Origin: CBDDBX01 sp965225955
Lineage (GTDB): Bacteria > Acidobacteriota > Aminicenantia > UBA2199
DNA length: 64,000 bases
Reading direction: 5' to 3'
NCBI GenBank assembly: GCA_965225955.1
Contig: CBDDBX010000012.1
Location: 26,226 to 90,225, forward strand
Below, piece after piece: positions 26,276 through 34,485 of this stretch. Under the pieces are notes generated by a model. That model searched no databases. It was not told the origin of the DNA and worked only from the letters and a program-made list of their open reading frames with translations. Position numbers and translations under genes: made by a program. Within the stretch, counting starts at the first letter, position 1. The number at the start of each line of letters is the position of its first letter.

Positions 26276-27539
26276 TCAGGTTGCTTTTATAATCATCAGA
26301 GAAAAATCATCTGTAAAAGCGCGACCTTCAGTATACTTTCTTATATCACTGTAGAGGCCTTCTGCTATTTCTGAAGCTTTCAGATGGGAGTGTTCTCTTA
26401 TGTATCTGATCATTCCCTCTTCACCATACATTTCACCATCAAGATTCTCTGCTTCCGGTACACCATCAGTAAAGACAGTCAGTATATCACCGGCTTTCAG
26501 GGAAATGGTAGCCTTATCATAAACAGCTTCTCTCATAAAACCTGAAAGGAATCCCCCAGCTCCAAGTCTTTCAACTTCAGCATTCGGATCTGAAGAGATC
26601 AGAAGGGGTTCAATATGCCCTGCATTAACATAACTTAATTCACCGTTATTATCATTCAGCAGCATCATGAAGAGAGTTATAAAACGATTACCCTGAGTAA
26701 AATCGTATATATGGGAATTGGCTTTTTCAACAAGCCCGGAAACATCATTTATATAGTGATCACTTAAGGATCTGAAGACGGCCTGGGATGATGCAGCAAG
26801 CAGAGCTGCAGGCAACCCTTTGCCTTCAACATCAGCAAGTAGAAGTGGCTGAATACCTTCATGACATACCATTACATCATAGTAGTCACCACCAACATCC
26901 TTGAGGGGTTTGTAGAGTACATGAACATCAAACCTCTCAAGAGCCGGCAGACATGATGGCATCAGGGATATCTGAATCTCCTTCGCAATCTTTAACTCAT
27001 GCTCAGTCTGTTTTGATTTAATAAGCTCCTGAACCATAACAGCATTATCTATAGCTACAATAGCATAACGGGCTATAAGATAGGCAAAGTCCACATCTTC
27101 TTCAGATAACTTCAGGCGATTGAATCTTGCACCTATTGCAAGGAAACGCACAAGTTCTTCCTGTTCGGATAATCTTATGAGATAGCGTATACCTTTTTCG
27201 ATGAAAAATTCCCGTAGTTCTGCAAACTCATCATCAAGAGCTTCAACTTCTATATAAATTTTTTCGGTTTTGCAAAAAACACTTTTCTGCTGATTTGACA
27301 GCTTCAAGTTCATTTTCGGTGAAAAAGAGTCCTCTTTTTCGGAGCAGATCATTGGATTTATCAAAAAAAACCACCTTTGAAATACCCAGTTGCCCCATTA
27401 ATGAAGACATAAAGATCCTCATAATGTCATTTATATCAAAAGATGAGTTCAGGGACTCAGAGAATTCATATACAGCGCTGAACTGAAACTCTTTCAGTTT
27501 CAGCTTTCGTTCAAGACCTTTCAGTCGTTTTTCTTCCAT
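26276..27539 (-). pseudogene. GAF-SpoIIE-type PP2C phosphatase gene with a frameshift (RsbU-like)
   Basis: Starting at 27539 the first frame encodes a coiled region and the first half of a GAF domain (MGQLGISKVVFFDKSN) but stops at 27243-27245. The second half of the GAF domain and the complete phosphatase follow in another frame ending at 26276. Phosphatase landmarks are intact: DVGGDYYDV, DVEGKGLPAALLA, NAGHIEPLL, FTDGVPEAE and FTDDFSLMI. The two frames join if one base is removed from the run of six A/T at 27274-27279. This phosphatase would dephosphorylate the STAS protein encoded upstream. A sequencing error in the homopolymer, a recent mutation, or slippage-dependent expression are all possible. 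Confidence 0.7.
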
Positions 27540-27946
27540 TTGATCATTTCACAGTAATTGATACCATCTTCATCTGTATAATATCTTACATCATCCATTA
27601 TTTTTCTTATAAGACTGACACCAAGACCACTTTTTTTCTTATCTTTTATCATCTGTTCCAGATCAACTCTGGCATTTTTCAGTTCAGGGGGGGCTCCGGT
27701 AAAAACAACCAGAATCTTCACACCCTCGGGAATACAGAAGAACTTAACTTCTATCTCTTCCTGTTTATAGTTATAAGAGTGTTTAATAACATTGGTTATT
27801 GCTTCATCCACAGCAAGGGATAGTTTCTGTGCATCTTTTTCTGAAAAAGAGTTAAGTGTGGATATGTGACGGGTGAGCTCGACAATCATCTTGAGGAGCT
27901 CGGTTTTAGACGGAAGTGATATTGATAATTCAGGTAGTTCGGGAAA
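27521..27946 (-). CDS. RsbW-like anti-sigma factor serine kinase (HATPase)
   Basis: 141 residues from the ATG at 27946, which lies just after the STAS stop (27951); an in-frame ATG at 27973 is an alternative. GHKL ATPase landmarks are LAVDEAITNVIKHSY (N box) and KSGLGVSLIRKIMDDV (G-rich box). Size and motifs match the RsbW/SpoIIAB family, which in partner-switching systems binds a sigma factor or other target and phosphorylates the STAS antagonist. No sigma factor gene is seen nearby, so the output is unknown. The phosphatase gene overlaps its 3' end by 19 nt. Confidence 0.8.
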   Translation of the reverse strand, partial: FPELPELSISLPSKTELLKMIVELTRHISTLNSFSEKDAQKLSLAVDEAITNVIKHSYNYKQEEIEVKFFCIPEGVKILVVFTGAPPELKNARVDLEQMIKDKKKSGLGVSLIRKIMDDVRYYTDEDGINYCEMIKWKKND

Positions 27947-27950
27947 CATT

Positions 27951-28295
27951 TCAGAACTTCTCAACTGCTTCATTTTCTGAATCCAGGAATTCATAAATTT
28001 CTGTAAATCCAACAAGGTCAAAAATTTCATAGACCCTTTCATTTACAAGACACAGTTTGATATCCCCTCCTTTTTCTCTTATTTCATCTAAATATCCCAT
28101 GATTATTCCCATTCCTGCAGAACTTATATAGTTAAGATCCTTGCAGTTGAGTACTACTTTGTAGACTCCTTTTTTTATGAGTTTAATCATCTCTTTTTCA
28201 AAACGTTCAACATTGTGGGCATCAAGATGCCCCTTTGGATAGAGCTTTGCTATATCGTCATCTACTTTAGATCTTATATAAAAATGCCTCATCAT
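27951..28295 (-). CDS. STAS-domain anti-sigma factor antagonist
   Basis: 114 residues; GAGGTGA precedes the ATG. A single STAS domain with the phosphorylatable serine motif NYISSAGMGIIMG at about 55-67. It is the expected substrate of the RsbW-like kinase and the SpoIIE-type phosphatase encoded directly downstream: STAS, kinase and phosphatase form a complete partner-switching set in one operon, with acpS immediately upstream. Confidence 0.85.
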   Translation of the reverse strand: MMRHFYIRSKVDDDIAKLYPKGHLDAHNVERFEKEMIKLIKKGVYKVVLNCKDLNYISSAGMGIIMGYLDEIREKGGDIKLCLVNERVYEIFDLVGFTEIYEFLDSENEAVEKF

Positions 28296-28355
28296 TTAGT
28301 CACCTCAAAAGCTCATATAGATAATTTTATCCCATGTTTATCTATTTTTCAAATA

Positions 28356-28727
28356 TCATTCAATTATAACAAAAGCTACAGCATATTCTTTTGTATGGGA
28401 TAGTGAAAGATTAACCTTTATGAACCCCTTTTCCCTGAAGAGTTCAAGAGCTTTACCTCTTAACTCAAGATCAGGTTTTCCTTCCTCGTTATTTAAAACA
28501 ACTACATCGGTCCATTTCATACCATATCGCCACCCTGTTCCCATGGCCTTGAAAAAAGCTTCCTTAGCAGCAAATCTGGCTGCATAATTCATCGATTTTG
28601 ATGCTTTAGGTTCTGAATACTCAATCTCTTCAACAGCAAATATCTTATTTTTGAAGCCATCATCCTTTTCAAGAAGTCTGGTTACCCTCGGGATGTCAAT
28701 TATATCTGTTCCGATTCCTTTAATCAT
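28356..28727 (-). CDS. acpS: Holo-[acyl-carrier-protein] synthase
   Basis: 123 residues. AcpS transfers 4'-phosphopantetheine from CoA to acyl carrier protein. Motifs: GIGTDIIDIPRV at the N-terminus with the metal-binding Asp, and ARFAAKEAFFKAMGTG with the catalytic-type Glu. LSLSHTKEYAVAFVI at the end is typical of the family. The start was set at the ATG at 28727: an in-frame TTG at 28736 overlaps the -10 of a near-consensus promoter and would not be transcribed. No Shine-Dalgarno is visible, so the mRNA is probably leaderless or has a leader of about 2 nt. Confidence 0.9.
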   Translation of the reverse strand: MIKGIGTDIIDIPRVTRLLEKDDGFKNKIFAVEEIEYSEPKASKSMNYAARFAAKEAFFKAMGTGWRYGMKWTDVVVLNNEEGKPDLELRGKALELFREKGFIKVNLSLSHTKEYAVAFVIIE

Positions 28728-28735
28728 ATCCGACA

Positions 28736-28764
28736 ATTATATCAGACCCCCTTATAGTGGTCAA
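28736..28764 (-). promoter_or_regulatory. acpS promoter
   Basis: Minus strand: TTGACC (28764-28759), 17-nt spacer, TATAAT (28741-28736), then 8 nt to the ATG at 28727. It predicts transcription starting about 2 nt before the start codon. Confidence 0.7.
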
Positions 28765-28783
28765 AACAGAGAAAGTAAAGATA

Positions 28784-28812
28784 TTGAAAAAAGTAGCTAA
28801 ATATAATAAAAT
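28784..28812 (+). promoter_or_regulatory. Promoter of the small Cys-pair protein gene
   Basis: TTGAAA (28784-28789), 17-nt spacer, TAAAAT (28807-28812), then TTTCTG and the ATG at 28819. The expected start of transcription falls on the A of ATG, and no ribosome site is present. Confidence 0.6.
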
Positions 28813-28818
28813 TTTCTG

Positions 28819-29070
28819 ATGGGTAAAATTTTAGAAGTGGACTGCCCCGGATGCACTGCAACATTATGGATTGATGCAGATTCCGGTGATGTTATACAGC
28901 ATAAACATAAAGATAAAGCCAAAGCCTCTCTTGAAGAGATGCTGCAGAAAGAGAAGCGTAAAAAAGAGAACGTAGATAACCGCTTTCTGCAGGCTAAGAA
29001 TCTTGAAGAGGAGAAGAAGAGAAAAGCTGAAGCTCTCTTTAAATCCAACTTTACAAAAGATAATAAGTAA
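28819..29070 (+). CDS. Small protein with N-terminal Cys pair and coiled-coil tail
   Basis: 83 residues: MGKILEVDCPGCTATLWID has one CxxC pair like half of a zinc ribbon. DSGDVIQHKHKDK follows, then a highly charged helical segment to the end (LEEMLQKEKRKKENVDNRFLQAKNLEEEKKRKAEALF). I recognise this arrangement as a small conserved hypothetical family but know no function. A single CxxC could bind metal only as a dimer or with the nearby His residues (inference). Leaderless start predicted. Confidence 0.7.
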   Translation: MGKILEVDCPGCTATLWIDADSGDVIQHKHKDKAKASLEEMLQKEKRKKENVDNRFLQAKNLEEEKKRKAEALFKSNFTKDNK

Positions 29071-29099
29071 CACTTCAATATATATTAAGGAGTTTTTAA

Positions 29100-29402
29100 A
29101 TGGAATTTGCAGAACTTAAGCAGGCAATTGACAAAGAGCTTAAACTAGAAAAACCTGAGTTTACAGAAGATAGTGAAACTACACACAATATTGGAGAACT
29201 GGAACTAAGTACAACACAGAAACTGGTTTTTGCAGTTTCATGTTTCAGAAACAAGAAGTATTTTGATATAAGAACATGGTTCCAGGATGATTCCGGTGAG
29301 TGGAAACCTACTAAAAAAGGTGTACACTTCGCTTTCGAAAAGTTTGAGGATTTTGAGAAACTTATTGAATCATTCTCTACAATCAGTAAACTTGATCAGT
29401 AA
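29100..29402 (+). CDS. PC4/p15-like single-stranded nucleic-acid-binding domain protein
   Basis: 100 residues; AAGGAG precedes the ATG. The C-terminal half (KYFDIRTWFQDDSGEWKPTKKGVHF ... FEDFEKLIESF) matches the transcriptional coactivator PC4/p15 fold, found in many bacteria as a small DNA- or RNA-binding protein. The N-terminal half is acidic and may be a regulatory tail. It lies between the Cys-pair protein (29-nt gap) and asparaginase, probably in one transcript. Confidence 0.75.
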   Translation: MEFAELKQAIDKELKLEKPEFTEDSETTHNIGELELSTTQKLVFAVSCFRNKKYFDIRTWFQDDSGEWKPTKKGVHFAFEKFEDFEKLIESFSTISKLDQ

Positions 29403-29435
29403 TTAATAACCTTTTATTTTAATCTGGAGTTGAAT

Positions 29436-30437
29436 GTGAAAAAGAGAGTTCTACTTATACATACTGGTGGTACCATAGGAATGGTTCGTGACAACGAGAG
29501 TGGTGTACTGAAACCCGATGGTTTCTATAAAAGTCTCATGGAAGTTATTCCTGAGTTATCAGATGTTGCAGACATAAGAATAAAGATTCCTTTTCTGAAA
29601 GATAGTTCAGAACTCTCTCCAGAAAACTGGATACAGATTGCGGAACTGATTGAACAGGAAATTGATAAAATAGATGGTGTTGTAATTACCCACGGTACAG
29701 ATACTCTGGCATACACAGCATCTGCTCTTTCCTACATGCTTCACAATGTGCCTGTTCCGGTTATTCTTACTGGTGCCCAGAAACCTCTGTGTGAACTTAG
29801 AAGCGATGCGAGAGCCAACCTCATCAACTCAGTGGAAATAGCAACATCAAACGAAATAAGGGAAGTTGCCATATTCTTTGATGACAAACTGTTCAGAGGA
29901 AACAGAACTATTAAATCCCACATCAATCACTTCAGCGCATTCTCAAGCCCCAACTACCCTCCTCTTGCTCAGGTTGGTATTAACATCGACATATACAGCA
30001 GGAATACTCTTAAAACCGGCGGACTGTTTCATATTTTTAAAAAGATGGACACTTCAATTGCTGTTCTGAAAATATTCCCCGGCTGCTCTGTTGAACATTT
30101 TCAGCCTCAGGATTCAACCAGAGCAATTATAATTATGACCTTTGGTGCCGGTAATGTACCTACTGAATCTTCAGATCTTGAAAAGAAGGTTAAACATTGG
30201 ATAGAAAAGGGTAAAATTGTTGTTCTTATGAGTGAAACAAAAGCCGGGCAACTTAATCCTTCTCTATATGAATCCGGTAATAAATTAACCAATCTTGGTG
30301 CAATTGATTCCGGTGACATGACCTTTGAGGCAAGTATTACAAAACTGATGTTCCTTCTTGGTCAGTATGAAGATGCTTCAATGATAAAAAAGAACTTCAT
30401 GAAATCTCTGGCTGGGGAAAGAACTATACTAAATTAA
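29436..30437 (+). CDS. ansA: L-asparaginase, type I (cytoplasmic)
   Basis: 333 residues from the GTG at 29436, set by GGAG six bases upstream (a TTG at 29430 is too close to the site). It has both asparaginase catalytic threonine motifs: HTGGTIG at about 8-14 and VVITHGTDTLAYTASAL at about 80-96. No signal peptide, so it is the cytoplasmic form that hydrolyses asparagine to aspartate and ammonia. Convergent with the receiver-LpxC gene, with a 2-nt gap. Confidence 0.9.
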   Translation: MKKRVLLIHTGGTIGMVRDNESGVLKPDGFYKSLMEVIPELSDVADIRIKIPFLKDSSELSPENWIQIAELIEQEIDKIDGVVITHGTDTLAYTASALSYMLHNVPVPVILTGAQKPLCELRSDARANLINSVEIATSNEIREVAIFFDDKLFRGNRTIKSHINHFSAFSSPNYPPLAQVGINIDIYSRNTLKTGGLFHIFKKMDTSIAVLKIFPGCSVEHFQPQDSTRAIIIMTFGAGNVPTESSDLEKKVKHWIEKGKIVVLMSETKAGQLNPSLYESGNKLTNLGAIDSGDMTFEASITKLMFLLGQYEDASMIKKNFMKSLAGERTILN

Positions 30438-30439
30438 GG

Positions 30440-31762
30440 CTATTTTACATAAGCCTCTTTCAGGAGATTAACCATCCGGGCATTGTCAGAATGGCCGGTT
30501 TTTCTGGCTGTTATTTTTCCCTTCACAGGTCTTCCCAGGAGATAAAAATCTCCGATTATATCAAGAATTTTATGACGTGCCAGCTCTTCAGGGAATCTTA
30601 GTTCAGTGTTAATTACTGTGCCTCTCTCTTTATCAAGGAGTATGAAGTTGTTCATCCGGCCACCTTCAGCCATCTGATGATCAGACATCTTTTTCATATC
30701 TTCTACAAAACCATAAGTCCTTGCAGGAGCAATTTCTCTCTCAAAAGCTTCTGCTGAATCCATTCTGAACTCATAGGTAGTAACTCCCATAGGTTCAGGA
30801 TATACAGTAGTATAGTTGACTATAAAGGCATCTGCCGGCTCAATTTTAATGAAAGCATTATCACCTGAAGGATCTCCCAGCAGAAATTCCCTGTCTACGA
30901 CAACTTCAGGAATAATTCCTTCCTGTTCAACAATTCCACTCTCTTTAATAAATTCACAGAAGTTACTGGCGGAGCCGTCTCCAATAGGAACTTCTCTATT
31001 GATCTTTACAGAAAGATTTGTAATTCCAAAGGCATTCAGAGTAGCCATAAAGTGCTCTATTGTTTTTGCTTCCACATTATCTTTTCTGATACATGTTGCG
31101 TGAGTTGTTGTGTTGAGATACTCAATTCTTGCAGGAACATAACCGTCTTCAGACATGTTCTCAAATCTAATACCTTTATCAGCTTCCAGAGGCTGAATTG
31201 TCATTCCGGTTTTTTCACCTGAAAATATGCCAATACCGTAGAAGATACCACTGTTTTTAACTGTTTTCTGTTTCCTGAAATCCTTAATATCAGTGGTGTT
31301 ATATCTGATCATTCCGGTATTTTCCCTCAGATTCTCCTGATTGCTATCAACTTCCTGCTCCTGAAGCAGAGTACGAAGTCTGATATTCTCTTCAATTACA
31401 TTACGGTACTCCAACCCCCGTTTCAGAACAAAGAGTACCTTATCGAGGCTGAGAGGTTTCTCAAGAAAATCATAAGCTCCGGCCTTAACTGACTTAACTA
31501 CAGTAGAGATGTTACCATGACCGGACATAGTAATTATTATAGTTGCAGGATCTATTTCCAGAAGTCTTGATAAAGTTTCAAGACCATCAATTCCAGGGAG
31601 CCATATATCAAGGAAAACTGCATCAGGCTTCACATTGATAAATTTTTCGATTCCCTCTTCGCCGGAATCAGCGTGATAAGTGGTGTATCCCTCATCTTCC
31701 AGAATAGAAGCTAAAGAGACCTGTATATTCTTTTCGTCATCTATAATAAGTACTTTTTTCAT
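30440..31762 (-). CDS. lpxC: Response-regulator receiver domain fused to LpxC
   Basis: 440 residues. Residues 1-120 are a complete CheY-like receiver: IIDDE (acidic pair 8-9), phospho-acceptor Asp52 (VFLDIWLPG), Ser80 and Lys102 (EKP). A charged helical linker, about 120-165, follows. Residues about 168-440 are UDP-3-O-acyl-N-acetylglucosamine deacetylase, the committed step of lipid A synthesis. Zinc ligands and catalytic residues are all visible: EH236-237 (TIEHFMATL), His397 and Asp401 with Asp405 (RHKILDIIGD), His424 (KTGHSDN), plus PIGDGSA and ARTYGF. LpxC alone is about 300 residues. The receiver could couple lipid A synthesis to a histidine kinase signal, but no kinase is in the window. 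No Shine-Dalgarno is visible; the promoter lies 8 nt from the ATG. Confidence 0.93.
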   Translation of the reverse strand: MKKVLIIDDEKNIQVSLASILEDEGYTTYHADSGEEGIEKFINVKPDAVFLDIWLPGIDGLETLSRLLEIDPATIIITMSGHGNISTVVKSVKAGAYDFLEKPLSLDKVLFVLKRGLEYRNVIEENIRLRTLLQEQEVDSNQENLRENTGMIRYNTTDIKDFRKQKTVKNSGIFYGIGIFSGEKTGMTIQPLEADKGIRFENMSEDGYVPARIEYLNTTTHATCIRKDNVEAKTIEHFMATLNAFGITNLSVKINREVPIGDGSASNFCEFIKESGIVEQEGIIPEVVVDREFLLGDPSGDNAFIKIEPADAFIVNYTTVYPEPMGVTTYEFRMDSAEAFEREIAPARTYGFVEDMKKMSDHQMAEGGRMNNFILLDKERGTVINTELRFPEELARHKILDIIGDFYLLGRPVKGKITARKTGHSDNARMVNLLKEAYVK

Positions 31763-32132
31763 AACTGGTAATTATAACGTCTGAAGCAGGTAATGTCTAT
31801 CTCGACGTAGCCCGAAGGGCGAAGATGGATCTATTGTAAAAGAACACCCTTCGCCAGGTTCAGGATTAAAACAGACTGTCACCAACTTACACGGACTGAC
31901 ACAGATGAAACAACGAATTAATAAACCTTAACCTGTAGGGATGGGCCCATGTGCCCGTCCGTTGTTTATTCCAGGGTAGTCTTAATAATAAAGAGGCAGG
32001 ACACACGGGACCTACCCTACGGGGATTTCATATCATAAAATTCTGAACCAGTTTCGTTCAGAACCGTGATAGTCATCCTGAGTCTGTCGAAGGATTCTGG
32101 CATTTTTTTTTACAAAAGTTTATTATTAAATA
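31763..32132. repeat. Intergenic region made of degenerate dispersed repeats
   Basis: 370 bp between divergent genes. From left to right it holds the lpxC promoter; a CGTAGCCCGAAGGGCGAAGA fragment with a CCCTTCGCC counterpart near 31848-31856; a CACGGACTGACACAGATGAAAC fragment like those at 25477 and 39585; an imperfect palindrome (arms 31932-31960 and 31995-32023, 21 of 29 positions complementary); and TCATCCTGAGTCTGTCGAAGG (32073-32093), a form of a widely dispersed bacterial intergenic repeat. No gene is supported here; the peptide starting MIVILSLSKD from 32066 is the translated repeat. Confidence 0.6.
31771..31799 (-). promoter_or_regulatory. Promoter of the receiver-LpxC gene
   Basis: Minus strand: TAGACA (31799-31794), 17-nt spacer, TATAAT (31776-31771), 8 nt before the ATG at 31762. 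Transcription would start within about 4 nt of the start codon. Confidence 0.65.
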
Positions 32133-33629
32133 ATGAACGGCACAGATCCTGCTATTGTGATATCTTTTGGAGTCTATCTCCTATTCATGATTCTGATTGG
32201 CTGGTATTTCTACCGCAGAACCAAAAACCTTTCCGACTACATTCTGGGGGACAGGAAACTCAATGCATGGGTAACTTCAATGAGTGCCCAGGCTTCGGAT
32301 ATGAGTGGATGGCTTCTTATGGGCCTCCCGGGTCTCGCCTACCTTTCAGGTATGGAGGCTCTCTGGATTGCCCTTGGTCTTGGACTTGGCACCTGGTTTA
32401 ACTGGAAATTTGTCGCCCGGAGATTACGTATCTATACTGAACATGCAGGCAACTCAATCACAATTCCTGACTATTTTGAAAACAGGTTCAGAAACAGTAA
32501 CCATATTATAAGAATCATATCTGCTCTGTTCATCCTTTTCTTCTTCATGATATATACATCTTCAGGTTTTGTTGCAGGAGCAAAACTTTTCAGTTCAGTC
32601 TTTAATCTTGAATACAGCACCGCTCTTGGAATAGGAGCATTTGTAATAATATCCTATACCCTGCTTGGAGGTTTTATGGCTGTCAGCTGGACAGATTTTT
32701 TTCAGGGATTAATTATGTTCTTTGCCATCATAGTAGTCCCTGGAACAGCTATATTCAAAAGCGGTGGAATCTTTGCCTCTTTTGACAAAATCAAAGCTCT
32801 TAACAGCGAACTTCTGAGTCCTTTTACAACTAACAGTGGAGATGCAATATCGCTTATAGCAATAGCATCACTTATGGGATGGGGACTTGGGTATTTCGGG
32901 CAGCCACACATTCTGGCCCGTTTTATGGCAATAACCTCTCCCGGTGAAATAAAGAAAGCAAAAAATATAGCAATGATATGGGTAACCATAAGCCTTTCAT
33001 GTGCCGTAATAACCGGTATAGCCGGGCGTTTAACAGTAAGCCTGCCTCTGAACCAGAGTGATGCAGAAACGGTTTTTATTGTTATGGTTCAGCAATTGAT
33101 ACCTTCTATAATAGGCGGCCTTCTTATGGCTGCTGTTCTGGCAGCAATAATGAGCACAGCTGATTCACAGCTTCTGGTTACCTCCTCAGCTATTACAAAG
33201 GATTTTTACAAAGTTCTGCTGAGAAAAGATGCCTCCCCAAAAGAGCTGGTATGGATCGGCAGACTCTCTGTTGCTCTGGTAGCTGTAATTGCATGGATAA
33301 TTGCAGGAGACCCTTCAAGCAGTGTATTGAGTCTGGTTGCTTATGCATGGGCCGGTTTTGGAGCTACCTTTGGGCCTTTAATACTCTTTTCACTCTACTG
33401 GGAGAGAATGACAGCTGCCGGCGCAATGGCTGGAATTGTAGCCGGAGGTTCAACTGTGATATTATGGAAAAGTATGAGTGGTGGCATATGGGATCTTTAT
33501 GAGATTATTCCCGGTTTTATAGTTGCGGCATCAGCAATAGTGCTGGTTAGTCTTATTACAAAACCACCTTCAGAGGAGATATGTAAAGAGTTCCGGCATA
33601 TAACGACAATTAATGAAACAAGGAGATAA
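32133..33629 (+). CDS. Sodium:solute symporter, PutP (proline) type
   Basis: 498 residues with about 13 hydrophobic helices, SSF family. Landmarks: NAWVTSMSAQASDMSGWLLMGLPG (the PutP sodium-site region), GWGLGYFGQPHILARFMA, and AAIMSTADSQLLVTSSAITKDFYK. These fit Na+/proline symporters closely, though other small amino or organic acids cannot be excluded. No ribosome site is visible; a TATTAT box lies 6 nt before the ATG, so the start may be leaderless. The downstream secreted pair starts 4 nt after its stop. Confidence 0.85.
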   Translation: MNGTDPAIVISFGVYLLFMILIGWYFYRRTKNLSDYILGDRKLNAWVTSMSAQASDMSGWLLMGLPGLAYLSGMEALWIALGLGLGTWFNWKFVARRLRIYTEHAGNSITIPDYFENRFRNSNHIIRIISALFILFFFMIYTSSGFVAGAKLFSSVFNLEYSTALGIGAFVIISYTLLGGFMAVSWTDFFQGLIMFFAIIVVPGTAIFKSGGIFASFDKIKALNSELLSPFTTNSGDAISLIAIASLMGWGLGYFGQPHILARFMAITSPGEIKKAKNIAMIWVTISLSCAVITGIAGRLTVSLPLNQSDAETVFIVMVQQLIPSIIGGLLMAAVLAAIMSTADSQLLVTSSAITKDFYKVLLRKDASPKELVWIGRLSVALVAVIAWIIAGDPSSSVLSLVAYAWAGFGATFGPLILFSLYWERMTAAGAMAGIVAGGSTVILWKSMSGGIWDLYEIIPGFIVAASAIVLVSLITKPPSEEICKEFRHITTINETRR

Positions 33630-33633
33630 GATA

Positions 33634-34485
33634 ATGAAGAGACACGGACTAACACTTTTGGTCGCACTGGTACTGCTAATTCTACCTGTGCAGATCATCA
33701 GTGCAGATTATGTTCTGCACTACAATATCTATAAGTATGATGAACAGATCGGGGAATCTGTTGAATGGTTTGTAGATAATATTTTAAAACCTGGTGATAC
33801 ACTACATGTTATATCCCCCCGTGACGCCTACAATTTTGAATTTAAACGGGATAATAAAACGGATCTATTCAAAAAGACACTTAAGAGCACTTTAAAAAAG
33901 GACACTACACTTGAACAGAAGGAAGTAACAACAATTACCAATGACATGAGATCTTCTCTTCTTAAACTCAGCAGTGGCAGAAAAAATGCAATGCAGAAAT
34001 ATTCCCGGCATAAAGTACTGATGGCAGAAAGAGTTACTTTTAATTTAAAAGCATATAAAAAACTTTCAGAGATTTCAAAAGAAACAGGCAAACCATTTAC
34101 CTGTTTTGTAATTTTGCAGCAGCTTAATCAGCCTGTACCTGACAGAGAACTTGAAAGAGTAATCAATAGCTCAATGGTATCTTACAATGTAGATCTGTTC
34201 AGTCCACCTGAATTCCCGTCAGCATATAAAAAAGAGATCGCCAATATAACTTCTTCTATGACCACCAGCGGAACAAGTGTTAACACACTTTTTTACAAAA
34301 CAAGAATTCACAAAAAAAAATATTTTGATATGGCCAATGGTACATACCCTCTCTATAAGAGTTATAAAATGATGGCTAAAAATACAAAAGGGTTATTCAT
34401 CAGGAAATCTACTATAAAAGATTTCTTCAAAAAGTGGAAAGCCTACCACTCCACTAATATTGCAGCAAATCAGGAGAAGAGATAA
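33634..34485 (+). CDS. Secreted protein of unknown function, copy 1 of a tandem pair
   Basis: 283 residues from the ATG at 33634 (AGGAG upstream). An N-terminal signal peptide (LLVALVLLILPVQIISA) is followed by DYVLHYNIYKYDEQIGESVEWFVDNILKPGDTLHVISPRDAYNF. The pattern of a hydrophobic strand, helix and KPGD turn is reminiscent of a von Willebrand A-like fold, but no MIDAS metal motif (DxSxS) is seen. A conserved block, TCFVILQQLNQPVPDRELE, is shared with the next protein. No family recognised; probably periplasmic or surface-exposed. Confidence 0.65.
   Translation: MKRHGLTLLVALVLLILPVQIISADYVLHYNIYKYDEQIGESVEWFVDNILKPGDTLHVISPRDAYNFEFKRDNKTDLFKKTLKSTLKKDTTLEQKEVTTITNDMRSSLLKLSSGRKNAMQKYSRHKVLMAERVTFNLKAYKKLSEISKETGKPFTCFVILQQLNQPVPDRELERVINSSMVSYNVDLFSPPEFPSAYKKEIANITSSMTTSGTSVNTLFYKTRIHKKKYFDMANGTYPLYKSYKMMAKNTKGLFIRKSTIKDFFKKWKAYHSTNIAANQEKR

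Noticed and set aside
27243..27300. Programmed -1 frameshift at the U-rich heptamer in the phosphatase gene
   Set aside because: The downstream frame is reached by a +1 (or -2) shift, not -1, so a canonical -1 slippery site does not explain it; mutation, transcript slippage or error is more likely.
28734..28736. TTG start for acpS three codons upstream of the ATG
   Set aside because: It overlaps the last base of the predicted -10 hexamer and would lie upstream of the transcription start.
32066..32401. Plus-strand open frame beginning MIVILSLSKD
   Set aside because: The first residues are the translation of a common intergenic repeat, there is no ribosome site, and the rest overlaps the symporter gene in another frame.
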